NCBI RefSeq assembly: GCF_000716335.1
Contig: NZ_KL591002.1
Location: forward strand, 135,773-199,772
From: Streptomyces sp. NRRL S-118
GTDB taxonomy: Bacteria; Actinomycetota; Actinomycetes; Streptomycetales; Streptomycetaceae
Direction of reading: 5' to 3'
Length of the DNA: 64,000 bases
Shown one piece after another: positions 16,468-26,853 of this stretch (position 1 is the stretch's first letter; the number at the start of each line of letters is the position of its first letter). The notes below the pieces were generated by a model. That model did no database searches and was not told the origin of the DNA. It was given only the letters and a program-made list of their open reading frames with translations. Both the position numbers and the translations under genes were made by a program.

Positions 16468-16977
16468 ATGACCGACCCCAACATAAGCATCCGGATCGCT
16501 CTTCCGGGCGATGAGGAGCCGCTCGGCGAGCTCGACCGGGCCACCTGGTCGCCGCTGCACGCGGTCGCGCCGCGGCCGCAGCCGCCCTACGACCCCTTCT
16601 TCGACTCCACCCACCGCCCGCAGGACTTCCTGGTGGCGGAGGCGGAGGACGGCCGCCTCGCCGGTTACGTGCGGGTCGTCCCGCCGACGCGGCTCGCCTG
16701 CAACACCCACGTGCGGCAGATCCAGGGCCTCGCCGTCGCCGAGTGGGCGCGCGGCCGCAGCGTCGGACGGGCGCTGCTGCGCGCCGCGTGCGACGAGGCG
16801 CGCCGCCAGGGCGCCACCCGCATGACGCTGCGGGTGCTGGGGCACAACGCGCCCGCACGCGCCCTGTACGCGTCCGAGGGGTTCGTCGTCGAGGGCGTGC
16901 TGCCGGGCGAGTTCTTCCTGCAGGGGCGGTACGTCGACGACGTCCTCATGGGGCGCAGCCTGCTCACCGGCGACTGA
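16468..16977 (+). CDS. GNAT-family N-acetyltransferase
   Basis: This is a 169-residue GNAT protein. Motif A, the acetyl-CoA pyrophosphate loop, reads IQGLAVAEWARGRSVGRALLRAA (about 93-115), followed by motif B LRVLGHNAPARALYASEGFVVEGVLPGEF. The substrate cannot be told from sequence; the family acetylates amines on metabolites or proteins. I prefer the ATG at 16468; an in-frame GTG nine bases earlier is possible, and neither has a clear Shine-Dalgarno site, so a leaderless mRNA is conceivable. The 3' end overlaps the convergent TetR gene by 14 bases. Confidence 0.9.
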   Translation: MTDPNISIRIALPGDEEPLGELDRATWSPLHAVAPRPQPPYDPFFDSTHRPQDFLVAEAEDGRLAGYVRVVPPTRLACNTHVRQIQGLAVAEWARGRSVGRALLRAACDEARRQGATRMTLRVLGHNAPARALYASEGFVVEGVLPGEFFLQGRYVDDVLMGRSLLTGD

Positions 16978-17593
16978 ACAGGCGCATCCCGCCGGTCAGC
17001 TCGCGCAGGCACCGCACCGCGAGCGCGGCCACCTCGCCGGGCGGCGCCTCGGTCGGTGCCCACGCCTCCAGCGCCACCCGGATCGCGTCCGTGGCCGCGG
17101 CCGCCGCGAGCCGGATCTCCAGCGGATCGGCACCCTCGCCCGCGAGCGCCGCGAGCACCGGCCGCAGCCGCTCCTCCGACTCCTGGTTGGCCCGGTACCA
17201 GACGGCCCGCAGCGCCGGGTCGCCGTCCGCCGCGCGCAGCAGCCCGCGGGTCCACCGCAGGCCCTCCGCGGCTGTCGCGTCCGGGACGGACAGGGCGTCG
17301 GCGACGGAACGCTCCAGCGCCTCGGCCAGGGGCACGGTGCCGGGTTCCGTCGCCGCCAGGCGGGCCCGCCAGCGGTCCGCGCCGCCCGCGAGCAGCGGGG
17401 CGACGGCGTCCTGCTTGTTGCGGAAGTACCGGTAGAAGGTGCGCAGCGCGACCCCCGCCCGGTGGGCGATCTCCTCGGCCGTCGTGCCGTCCGGGCCGCG
17501 CTCGGCGAAGAGCTCCGCCGCGGCGCGGGCGATGTCGAGCTGCGTCGCGGCCTTGCGGCGTTCGGTCAGCGTCAGCGCGGGCTCGGTGCTCAT
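16964..17593 (-). CDS. TetR-family transcriptional regulator
   Basis: This is a 209-residue protein. The N-terminal three-helix DNA-binding domain reads RKAATQLDIARAAAELFAERGPDGTT then AEEIAHRAGVALRTFYRYFRNKQDAV (about 13-64, quoted in parts), a textbook TetR pattern. The variable helical C-terminal ligand domain gives no clue to the inducer. The start is the ATG at 17593 (MSTEPALT); a longer frame exists but would run into the divergent promoter region. It is divergently transcribed from an SDR dehydrogenase, the classical layout in which the regulator controls its neighbour. Confidence 0.93.
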   Translation of the reverse strand: MSTEPALTLTERRKAATQLDIARAAAELFAERGPDGTTAEEIAHRAGVALRTFYRYFRNKQDAVAPLLAGGADRWRARLAATEPGTVPLAEALERSVADALSVPDATAAEGLRWTRGLLRAADGDPALRAVWYRANQESEERLRPVLAALAGEGADPLEIRLAAAAATDAIRVALEAWAPTEAPPGEVAALAVRCLRELTGGMRLFSRR

Positions 17594-17603
17594 CGCGGCC
17601 CAG

Positions 17604-17649
17604 CGTACGCCCGCCGTACGGCGCCGTGAGACGGTGGCAAAACGTGCCA
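17604..17649. promoter_or_regulatory. two candidate TetR operators in the TetR/SDR divergent region
   Basis: Two palindromes lie in the 76-base divergent gap: CGTACG-CCCGC-CGTACG at 17604-17620 and TGGCA-AAACG-TGCCA at 17635-17649. Either could be the site of the TetR protein; the second is 20 bases before the SDR start. Confidence 0.4.
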
Positions 17650-17669
17650 GTGCGGCGTAACGTGTCGCC

Positions 17670-18434
17670 ATGAAGCGCTATGAGAACCGCCGCGTCCTGA
17701 TCACCGGCGCCGGCTCCGGCATCGGCCGCGCCACCACCCTGCGCGTGCTCGCCGAGGGCGGCCGGGTCGTCGCCGCCGACGTCGACGCGGCGGGGCTGGC
17801 GGAGACGCACGCCCGGGCCGGGGCGGACGCGGCGCGCCTCACCACCACCCTCCTCGACGTCGCGGACGAAGCCTCGGCTACCGCCGGTACGGCCGGCGCC
17901 GTGGAGACGCTCGGCGGGCTCGACGTCCTGGTCAACGCCGCCGGGATCCTGCGCTCCGAGCACACCCACCGCACGAGCCTCGACCTCTTCAACACGGTCC
18001 TCGCGGTCAACCTCACCGGAACCTTCCTCATGATCCGCGAGGCCCTCCCCGCCCTCCTCGACGGCGACCGGCCCGTCGTCGTGAACTTCTCCTCCACCTC
18101 CGCGAGCTTCGCCCACCCCTACATGGCGGCGTACGCGGCCTCCAAGGGCGGCATCCGGGCGCTGACCCACACCATCGCGAGCGAGTACAGCAAGCAGGGC
18201 CTGCGCGCGGTCTGCGTGGCCCCCGGCTCCATCGCCTCCGGCATGACCACCGGCAAGGGCCCCGGCCTGCCGCAGGACGCCGACATGAGCCTGTTCATGA
18301 AGCTGATCCCGGCCATCGGCCAGGGCTTCGCCGCACCCGAGACCGTCGCCGGGGTCGTCGCCATGCTCGGCTCCGAGGACGGCGCGTTCATCACCGGCAC
18401 CGAGATCCGCATCGACGGCGGCACCCACTTCTGA
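17670..18434 (+). CDS. short-chain dehydrogenase/reductase (SDR)
   Basis: This is a 254-residue classical SDR: TGAGSGIG cofactor loop (about 11-18), LVNAAG (about 89-94), catalytic Ser in VNFSSTSA, and YAASKGG with the Tyr-x3-Lys pair. The C-terminal TGTEIRIDGGTHF ending is typical. VVAADVD after strand 2 suggests NAD preference (Asp at the adenine ribose). Substrate not evident. It is divergent from the TetR gene and probably under its control. A short perfect hairpin (18450-18464) follows the stop. Confidence 0.93.
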   Translation: MKRYENRRVLITGAGSGIGRATTLRVLAEGGRVVAADVDAAGLAETHARAGADAARLTTTLLDVADEASATAGTAGAVETLGGLDVLVNAAGILRSEHTHRTSLDLFNTVLAVNLTGTFLMIREALPALLDGDRPVVVNFSSTSASFAHPYMAAYAASKGGIRALTHTIASEYSKQGLRAVCVAPGSIASGMTTGKGPGLPQDADMSLFMKLIPAIGQGFAAPETVAGVVAMLGSEDGAFITGTEIRIDGGTHF

Positions 18435-18449
18435 CGGCCCCGCCGCCGC

Positions 18450-18464
18450 ACGGCACCCTGCCGT
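18450..18464. terminator. short hairpin between convergent genes
   Basis: ACGGCA-CCC-TGCCGT forms a perfect 6-bp stem with a 3-base loop between the SDR and the DUF4240 gene; it touches the DUF4240 stop codon. Confidence 0.45.
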
Positions 18465-18982
18465 CACACACCGAAGCGCTCCCAGAGCCGGGGGAACCTC
18501 TCCTCCAGCGCCGCGTCGTCGTCGAAGTCGAACGGCGTGCCCTCCGGCTCCGGCGGCTGCGGCGGAATGCCCAGGTCCGGCGCGACCGTCCCGGTGAGCT
18601 GCTCGTACGCCTCGTCCGCCGCGTACCCCAGCTCCTCGCCGTCCCCGTCGATCTCCTCGTCGAAGTCGCCCAGCAGCTCCGCCAGCGAATCCGGGTCGTG
18701 CACCGCGCCCTCGAACACCTCCCGGCCCTGGCCGATCAGCCAGCAGCGGAAGTAGTCGAACGCGTCGTCGCTCGCGCCGCCCAGCAGCACGGCGGCCGCG
18801 CCCCACAGGTCCCAGGTGTAGGCCCGTTGGTAACGGGACTCGAAGTGCCGTGCGAAGTCCAGCACGGAGTCGGGGTCGAGCTGCAGCAGCCGCTCCACGA
18901 GCAGCTCGGCATGGTCCTCGGGGTCGCCCTCGGCGGCCTCGCGGGTCGTGTCGATGATCTCCCAGAACTCCGTTTCGTCCAT
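18464..18982 (-). CDS. DUF4240 domain protein
   Basis: I start at the ATG at 18982 (MDETEFWEIIDTTREAA), because this is where the DUF4240 pattern begins; GTG at 18985 or at 19006 are alternatives and AGGA lies 10-13 bases upstream of the first two. The 172-residue product is acidic (runs of Asp/Glu) and reads as family members do: ESRYQRAYTWDLWGAAAVLLGGASDDAFDYFRCWLIGQGREVFE (quoted as a pattern), about residues 50-95. The function of DUF4240 is unknown; many are encoded near polymorphic toxins or as orphan immunity-like proteins. It stands alone here. Confidence 0.85.
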   Translation of the reverse strand: MDETEFWEIIDTTREAAEGDPEDHAELLVERLLQLDPDSVLDFARHFESRYQRAYTWDLWGAAAVLLGGASDDAFDYFRCWLIGQGREVFEGAVHDPDSLAELLGDFDEEIDGDGEELGYAADEAYEQLTGTVAPDLGIPPQPPEPEGTPFDFDDDAALEERFPRLWERFGV

Positions 18983-19080
18983 CACGGGACCAGCATCCTG
19001 GCTCACGGCGAGCGCCGCACGCGGAGCGACCGAAATGAAACGGGACAGAGGATGTCGCCTTTGGGTGACACCGTCGTCGT

Positions 19081-20010
19081 ATGAAGCATCCGAACCAGGA
19101 CAAGCCGCTCAGCGGGAAGATCGCACTCGTCGCGGGCGCCACGCGCGGCGCGGGCCGCGCCATCGCCGTCGAACTCGGCGCCGCGGGTGCCACCGTGTAC
19201 GCCACCGGCCGCACCACCCGGACCCGTGTCAGCGAGGTGGGCCGGCCGACCGAGACCATCGAGGAGACCGCCGAACTGGTCACCGCCGCGGGCGGCCGGG
19301 GCATCGCCGTCCCGGCCGACCACCTCGTACCCGACCAGGTCCGCTCCGTGGTCGCCCGCATCGACGAGGAACACGGGCGGCTCGACGTCCTCGTCAACAG
19401 CCTCTGGGGCGGTGACCACCTCATCCCCTGGGGCAAGAAGATGTGGGAGACGGACCTGGACCAGGGCCTGCGGATGCTGGAGCTCGGCGTCCGCAGCCAC
19501 GTCATCACCAGCAGCTGCGCCCTGCCGCTCCTGATCCGCCACCCGGGCGGGCTGGTCGTCGAGATGACGGACGGCACCACCGAGTACAACAAGCGCTTCC
19601 GCGAGAACTTCTACTTCGACCTGGCGAAGAACGCGCCCCTGCGCATGGCCTTCGCCCTCGGCGAGGACCTCGAGGAGGTGGGCGGTACGGCGGTGGCGCT
19701 GAGCCCCGGATACCTCCGCTCCGAGATGATGCTCGACATCTACGGCGTCACGGAGGAGAACTGGCGCGACGCCCTCGCGAAGGAGCCGCACTTCGCCGTC
19801 GCGGAATCGCCCGCGTACGTCGGCCGGGCGGTCGCCGCGCTCGCCGCCGACCCCGACAGGGCCCGGTGGAACGGGCAGTCGCTGTCCAGCGGGCAGCTCG
19901 CCAAGGTGTACGGCTTCACGGACACCGACGGCTCGCGGCCGGACGGCTGGGCGTACTTCCTCGACGTCGTCCACGGCGGCAAGGACGCACCGGTCGAGGA
20001 CTACCGCTGA
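19081..20010 (+). CDS. SDR-family oxidoreductase (DHRS1-like)
   Basis: This is a 309-residue SDR: VAGATRGAGRAIAVELGAAG cofactor motif (about 17-36), LDVLVNSLWGG, and ALSPGYLRSEMM after the active-site region. In the usual Tyr-x3-Lys position the sequence is NFYFDLAK: Lys183 is present, but the residue four before it is Phe179, with Tyr178 next to it. Either Tyr178 takes over or the protein is catalytically altered. The reaction is unknown. It ends directly against the stop of the convergent WYL regulator; no terminator separates them. Confidence 0.88.
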   Translation: MKHPNQDKPLSGKIALVAGATRGAGRAIAVELGAAGATVYATGRTTRTRVSEVGRPTETIEETAELVTAAGGRGIAVPADHLVPDQVRSVVARIDEEHGRLDVLVNSLWGGDHLIPWGKKMWETDLDQGLRMLELGVRSHVITSSCALPLLIRHPGGLVVEMTDGTTEYNKRFRENFYFDLAKNAPLRMAFALGEDLEEVGGTAVALSPGYLRSEMMLDIYGVTEENWRDALAKEPHFAVAESPAYVGRAVAALAADPDRARWNGQSLSSGQLAKVYGFTDTDGSRPDGWAYFLDVVHGGKDAPVEDYR

Positions 20011-20991
20011 TCAGGGTGCGTAGAGGCGGCACATCCGGTCCGCCGCCCGTGCGAACAGCGCGCGCAGCGAGGCCGGCTCCAGCACCTCGGCCTCCGGGCC
20101 GAGCTGCAGGAGCTGGCCGTACGCCACCTCCTCGGACTCCACCCGCAGGGTGACCGTCACCCGGCCCTCCGCGTCCGGCGGACCGGCCGCCTCCAGGGCC
20201 TCCCGGGCGGCGGCCCGGTCCGTCACGTACGGCAGGCCGCGCGCCCCCGCCTCCGTCAGCCGCACCACGGCTTCCGCCCGCAGGATCGAGCGGGCGAACT
20301 CGGCCGCCCGCTCCTCCCAGAACCCCGGCAGGTCGAAGTCCTCCTCCCGGACGAACCGGTCGTCCCCCACCGCCACGGCGGTGAAGCGGTCCACCCGGTA
20401 CACCCGGAACGCCTCCCCGGCGCGGGCGCACAGGTACCAGACACCCGCCTTCAGCACGAGCCCGTGGGGCGCCAGCTCCCGCTCCACCTCGGTGTCGTCA
20501 CGGCGGTAGCGGACGGAGACCAGCCGGTCGTCCCACACCGCTTCCGCGATCGCCGGCAGCAGCTCCGGGGTCTCCGGCTCCTGGTACCAGCCCGGCGCGT
20601 CCAGGTGGAAGCGCTGGGCCGCCGCCACCGGCGCGTCCCGCAGCGACGGCACCAGCGCCGCCGACACCTTCAGCCGGGCCGCCGACGCCGCGTCGTCGAG
20701 CCCCATCTCCCGCAGCGCCCCCGGCACCCCCGACAGGAACAGCGCCTCCGCCTCGCTGCGCGCGAGGCCCGTCAGCCGCGTGCGGTAACCGCCGATCAGC
20801 CGGTAGCCGCCCGCGCGCCCCCGGTCCGCGTACACCGGGACCCCAGCCTCGGACAGGGCGAGCGCGTCCCGCGTGATGGTGCGCTCCGACACCTCCAGCT
20901 CGCGCGCCAGCTCGGCGGCGGTCATGGACGGCCGGGACTGGAGCAGGAGCACCATCTTGATCAGCCGGGCAGCGCGCATGCCCCACATCAT
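20011..20991 (-). CDS. YafY/PafB-type HTH-WYL transcriptional regulator
   Basis: The product is up to 326 residues. The N-terminal DeoR-type winged helix reads AARLIKMVLLLQSRPSMTAAELARELEVSERTITRDALAL (about 7-46, quoted as a pattern). A WYL-like ligand domain is centred on LAPHGLVLKAGVWYLCARAG (about 175-195), followed by the C-terminal extension of the PafB/YafY class. Such proteins often sense nucleic acids or small ligands. The start is uncertain: ATG at 20991, 20988 or 20979 (MRAARLIKM). The first two would take their GGGGA site from inside the large hairpin at 20994-21033. It lies downstream of aceE on the same strand. Confidence 0.92.
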   Translation of the reverse strand: MMWGMRAARLIKMVLLLQSRPSMTAAELARELEVSERTITRDALALSEAGVPVYADRGRAGGYRLIGGYRTRLTGLARSEAEALFLSGVPGALREMGLDDAASAARLKVSAALVPSLRDAPVAAAQRFHLDAPGWYQEPETPELLPAIAEAVWDDRLVSVRYRRDDTEVERELAPHGLVLKAGVWYLCARAGEAFRVYRVDRFTAVAVGDDRFVREEDFDLPGFWEERAAEFARSILRAEAVVRLTEAGARGLPYVTDRAAAREALEAAGPPDAEGRVTVTLRVESEEVAYGQLLQLGPEAEVLEPASLRALFARAADRMCRLYAP

Positions 20992-20993
20992 GC

Positions 20994-21033
20994 AGGAGTC
21001 CCCCCACGCCCGGGTGGGCGTGGGGGGACTCCT
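20994..21033 (-). terminator. perfect 18-bp hairpin after aceE, touching the WYL start
   Basis: AGGAGTCCCCCCACGCCC (20994-21011) pairs perfectly with 21016-21033 around a GGGT loop. It begins 10 bases after the aceE stop and ends 2 bases before the upstream-most WYL start codon. This is a strong terminator, and also the leader of the next gene. Confidence 0.9.
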
Positions 21034-21043
21034 GGAGGCGGCT

Positions 21044-23734
<2,691 letters not shown>

Positions 23735-24209
23735 GATCGCCGCCTTCCGGAGTCGAAGGGGTGTGGAGCCCTTGGTCTTGGCAGGACAGGGCGAGGGAAC
23801 CTCTGTTGAAGTCCGCGCACGACTGTACGACTGTGATCGATGATCGATCAAAGCGTTGGGCGAAAAATCTTTACCCAAAGCCCAAAGTCGGCATCCGGTG
23901 CCACATTTCCGGGCACCCGGTGCCTTGTTTTCGCAGGTGACCCGTCACTTTGAGCGCCCGCCCCACCCGATGAGCGGCGCGGTTTTTTCTGCCGCTCGGT
24001 TCGCCTCCGGGGCGCCCAAGTCGGTGTCGACGGTCGATCGGCTCGGCTGCTCGTTCCTCGCAGCGTCCGCGCGCTCTCCCTTTCGACACTGCCGCGCCCC
24101 TTCGGCTCACTCGCCGTGGGCGCCGGGGGTCGGCGCAGAGGATCACCGACAGCAGGGGCCACGGGCACGCACGCGCGGGCGCCCCGGAGGCGAACCGAGC
24201 CCCGAGAAA
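23735..24209. other. aceE upstream region
   Basis: This 475-base non-coding stretch lies between the GntR gene and aceE, both on the minus strand. It holds the aceE promoter/operator at 23822-23851, a more AT-rich patch around 23856-23885 with TTGGG (23856-23860) and CCCAA (23874-23878) in inverted orientation, and a weak stem around 23971-23997 that could end the GntR transcript. No small gene is supported. Confidence 0.5.
23822..23851 (-). promoter_or_regulatory. probable aceE promoter overlapped by a 17-bp palindrome
   Basis: On the minus strand TTGATC (23846-23851) and TACAGT (23822-23827) are separated by 18 bases, a plausible sigma-70-like pair. The perfect palindrome TGATCGAT-G-ATCGATCA occupies 23834-23850, covering the -35 and spacer, where a repressor would block polymerase. 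The adjacent GntR/FCD protein is the obvious candidate to bind. Confidence 0.6.
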
Positions 24210-24833
24210 TCAAGCCCGCGGGGCGCAGCCGAGGACGTGTTGCTTCACCAGGACGCCGATCCGGGGGTCGCGGCGCCGGAAGGCCTGGACGAGCTCGTCG
24301 TGCTCCTCGGCGTACGACTTCTGTACGGTGCCGAGCCAGCGGATGGACAGGGCGGTGAAGACCTCGATGCCGAGGCCCTCCCAGGTGTGCAGCAGCACGC
24401 CGTTGCGGGCGGCGCGCACCAGCTCCCGGTGGAAGGCCACCGTGTGCCGCACCTGTGCGGTCCCGTCGGCGCGCGCGTCCGCCTCGTAGAGCGCCGCGAC
24501 ATGGGGTTCCAGGGCCGAGCAGTCCGCACCGAGCCGGTCGGCGGCGAGTTCCGCGGCGATCTGCTCCAGTCCGGCCCGTACCGGGTAGCTCTCCTCCAGG
24601 TCGGCCGCGGTCAGGTTGCGCACGCGGACACCCTTGTTGGGCGCCGACTCGATGAGCCGGAGGCTTTCGAGTTCGCGCAGCGCCTCGCGCACGGGTGTCT
24701 GGCTCACCTGGAGCTCGGTGGCGATCCGCCGTTCCACGATCCGCTCGCCCGGCTTCCAGCGGCCGCTGACGATGCCCTCCACGATGTGCTCGCGGATCTG
24801 CTCGCGCAGCGAGTGGACGACGGGCGGGGTCAT
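24210..24833 (-). CDS. GntR-family (FadR/FCD subfamily) transcriptional regulator
   Basis: This is a 207-residue protein. The winged-helix domain reads SLREQIREHIVEGIVSGRWKPGERI, then ERRIATELQVSQTPVREALRELESLRLI (about 7-60, quoted in parts), followed by an all-helical FCD ligand domain (YPVRAGLEQIAAELAADRL, then HTVAFHRELVRAARN, with the metal/ligand-binding His residues of the class). FCD regulators sense organic acids; PdhR controls pyruvate dehydrogenase in Escherichia coli. Its place directly upstream of aceE suggests a similar role here (inference). The ATG at 24833 has GGAG 6 bases upstream; the longer start at 24869 is less well placed. Confidence 0.92.
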   Translation of the reverse strand: MTPPVVHSLREQIREHIVEGIVSGRWKPGERIVERRIATELQVSQTPVREALRELESLRLIESAPNKGVRVRNLTAADLEESYPVRAGLEQIAAELAADRLGADCSALEPHVAALYEADARADGTAQVRHTVAFHRELVRAARNGVLLHTWEGLGIEVFTALSIRWLGTVQKSYAEEHDELVQAFRRRDPRIGVLVKQHVLGCAPRA

Positions 24834-24938
24834 GGGGGCTCCTTCGCTGCTGCGGCGGTCGTCCGCCATTATTCCGCCCGGTCAGCCCGTACGGCTGCCC
24901 CCCGTGCGAGACACCCGTCACTCCGGGTCACCTATGAC

Positions 24939-24975
24939 GGCGCCCCCGGCCGGAGAGCTCCGGACCGGGGGCGCC
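24939..24975 (-). terminator. strong hairpin downstream of sucB
   Basis: GGCGCCCCCGG (24939-24949) pairs with CCGGGGGCGCC (24965-24975). The stem continues inward (CCGGA with TCCGG) past a single bulged A at 24964. It lies 17 bases after the sucB stop. Confidence 0.8.
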
Positions 24976-24991
24976 GCTCGCACCGGGGTGA

Positions 24992-26767
24992 CTACAGGCC
25001 GAGGTCGACCTCGAACTCGCCGGCCTCCAGGATCGCCTTGACGGCCGTCAGGTAGCGGGCCGCGTCGGCGCCGTCCACCAGACGGTGGTCGTAGGAGAGC
25101 GACAGGTAGGTCATGTCGCGCACCGCGATGGTCTCGCCGAGGTCCGGGTGGTCGATGACCACCGGGCGCTTGACGGTGGCGCCGATGCCCAGGATGGCGA
25201 CCTGGTTCGGCGGCACGATGACCGTGTCGAACAGCGCACCGCGCGAGCCGGTGTTGCTGATCGTGAAGGTGGCGCCGGACAGCTCGTCCGGGGTGATCTT
25301 GTTCCCGCGGACCTTGCCCGCGAGCTCGGCGGTGGCCTTGGAGATGCCCGCGATGTTCAGGTCGCCCGCATTCTTGATGACCGGGGTCATCAGGCCCTTC
25401 TCGGAGTCCACGGCGATGCCGATGTTCTCCGAGTCGAAGTACGTGATCGTGCCCTCGTCCTCGTTGATCCGGGCGTTGATGACCGGGTGGGCCTTCAGCG
25501 CCTGGGCGGCCGCCTTCACGAAGAACGGCATCGGGGAGAGCTTGACGCCCTCGCGGGCGGCGAACGCGTCCTTCGCGCGGCCCCGCAGCTTCATCAGCTT
25601 GGTGATGTCGACCTCGACGACCGAGGTCAGCTGGGCCTGCGTGTGCAGCGCCTTCAGCATGTTGTCGCCGATGACCTTGCGCATGCGGGTCATCTTGACC
25701 GTCTGGCCGCGCAGCGGGGACGCCTCGAGCGCCGGCGCCTTCGGGGCGGCGGCGGACGGAGCGGCCGCGGCGGGGGCCGGCGCGGCGGCGGCCTTGGCGG
25801 CCTCGGCGGCGGCCAGGACGTCCTGCTTGCGGATGCGGCCGCCGACACCGGTGCCCTTGACGGCCGACAGGTCGACGCCGTTCTCGGCGGCCAGCTTGCG
25901 GACGAGCGGGGTCACGTAGGCGCCCTCGTCCGCCGGCTGCGCGGGAGCGGCGGGGGCGGCAGCCGGAGCCGGAGCGGCCGGAGCCGGGGCAGGTGCCGGA
26001 GCGGCGGCCGGAGCCGGGGCGGGAGCGGCCGGAGCCGGAGCAGCCGGGGCGGGGGCCGGAGCGGCCGCCGGAGCAGCCGGAGCCGGGGCCTCGGCTGCCG
26101 GAGCCGGAGCGGCGGGGGCCTCGGCGGCGGCCGGAGCCGCACCCGGGGCGCCGATGACGGCCAGCTTGGCGCCGACCTCGGCGGTCTCGTCCTCGCCCAC
26201 CACGATCTCCAGCAGCACACCGGCGGCCGGGGCGGGGATCTCGGTGTCGACCTTGTCCGTGGAGACCTCGAGCAGCGGCTCGTCGGCCTCGACGGACTCG
26301 CCGACCTGCTTCAGCCAGCGCGTCACGGTGCCCTCGGTGACCGACTCGCCCAGCGCGGGCAGGACGACGTCGGTGCCCTCGGCGCTGCCGGCCGGAGCGG
26401 CGGCGGGGGCCTCGGCCGCGGGAGCCGGGGCGGGGGCCTCGGCGGCCGGGGCCGGAGCCGCGGGGGCTTCGGGGGCGGGCGCGGGGGCCTCGGCGGCGGC
26501 CGGAGCCGGAGCCTCGGCCGGCGCGCCGGTGCCGTCGTCGATGATGGCCAGCTCGGCACCGACCTCGACGGTCTCGTCCTCGGCGACCTTGATGGAGGAC
26601 AGCACACCGGAAGCCGGGGCCGGGATCTCCGTGTCGACCTTGTCGGTCGACACCTCGAGCAGCGGCTCGTCGGCCTCGACGCGCTCGCCCTCGGCCTTCA
26701 GCCAGCGGGTGACAGTGCCCTCGGTGACGCTCTCGCCGAGCGCCGGCAGGGTTACGGAAACCGACAT
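24992..26767 (-). CDS. sucB: dihydrolipoamide acyltransferase (E2) with two lipoyl domains
   Basis: This is a 591-residue E2. Two lipoyl domains of almost identical sequence carry the lipoylated lysines K43 and K172, each in [13 protein letters not shown]. They are joined by long Ala/Pro linkers (about 80-130 and 210-280). A peripheral-subunit-binding domain follows ([17 protein letters not shown], then [13 protein letters not shown], about 284-320). The catalytic acyltransferase domain ends with the active-site His in [16 protein letters not shown] (His561). Actinobacterial proteins of this type are named SucB or AceF; in corynebacteria and mycobacteria the single E2 serves PDH while OdhA carries its own E2 domain, so a PDH role is likely. 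It follows lpd by 86 bases in one operon. Confidence 0.93.
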   Translation of the reverse strand: MSVSVTLPALGESVTEGTVTRWLKAEGERVEADEPLLEVSTDKVDTEIPAPASGVLSSIKVAEDETVEVGAELAIIDDGTGAPAEAPAPAAAEAPAPAPEAPAAPAPAAEAPAPAPAAEAPAAAPAGSAEGTDVVLPALGESVTEGTVTRWLKQVGESVEADEPLLEVSTDKVDTEIPAPAAGVLLEIVVGEDETAEVGAKLAVIGAPGAAPAAAEAPAAPAPAAEAPAPAAPAAAPAPAPAAPAPAAPAPAPAAAPAPAPAPAAPAPAAAPAAPAQPADEGAYVTPLVRKLAAENGVDLSAVKGTGVGGRIRKQDVLAAAEAAKAAAAPAPAAAAPSAAAPKAPALEASPLRGQTVKMTRMRKVIGDNMLKALHTQAQLTSVVEVDITKLMKLRGRAKDAFAAREGVKLSPMPFFVKAAAQALKAHPVINARINEDEGTITYFDSENIGIAVDSEKGLMTPVIKNAGDLNIAGISKATAELAGKVRGNKITPDELSGATFTISNTGSRGALFDTVIVPPNQVAILGIGATVKRPVVIDHPDLGETIAVRDMTYLSLSYDHRLVDGADAARYLTAVKAILEAGEFEVDLGL

Positions 26768-26853
26768 GGTTTCAGTTGCTCCTAACGAATTGCGGTAAGT
26801 GGTCGTCGCGCCCGGACCGGGCCTCCCGGGGCCACCGGACCCCGGGGAGCGCG

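Noticed and set aside
25700..26560. Repetitive DNA in sucB that looks like a tandem repeat array
   Set aside because: It encodes the normal flexible Ala/Pro linkers of an E2 protein and is in frame throughout.
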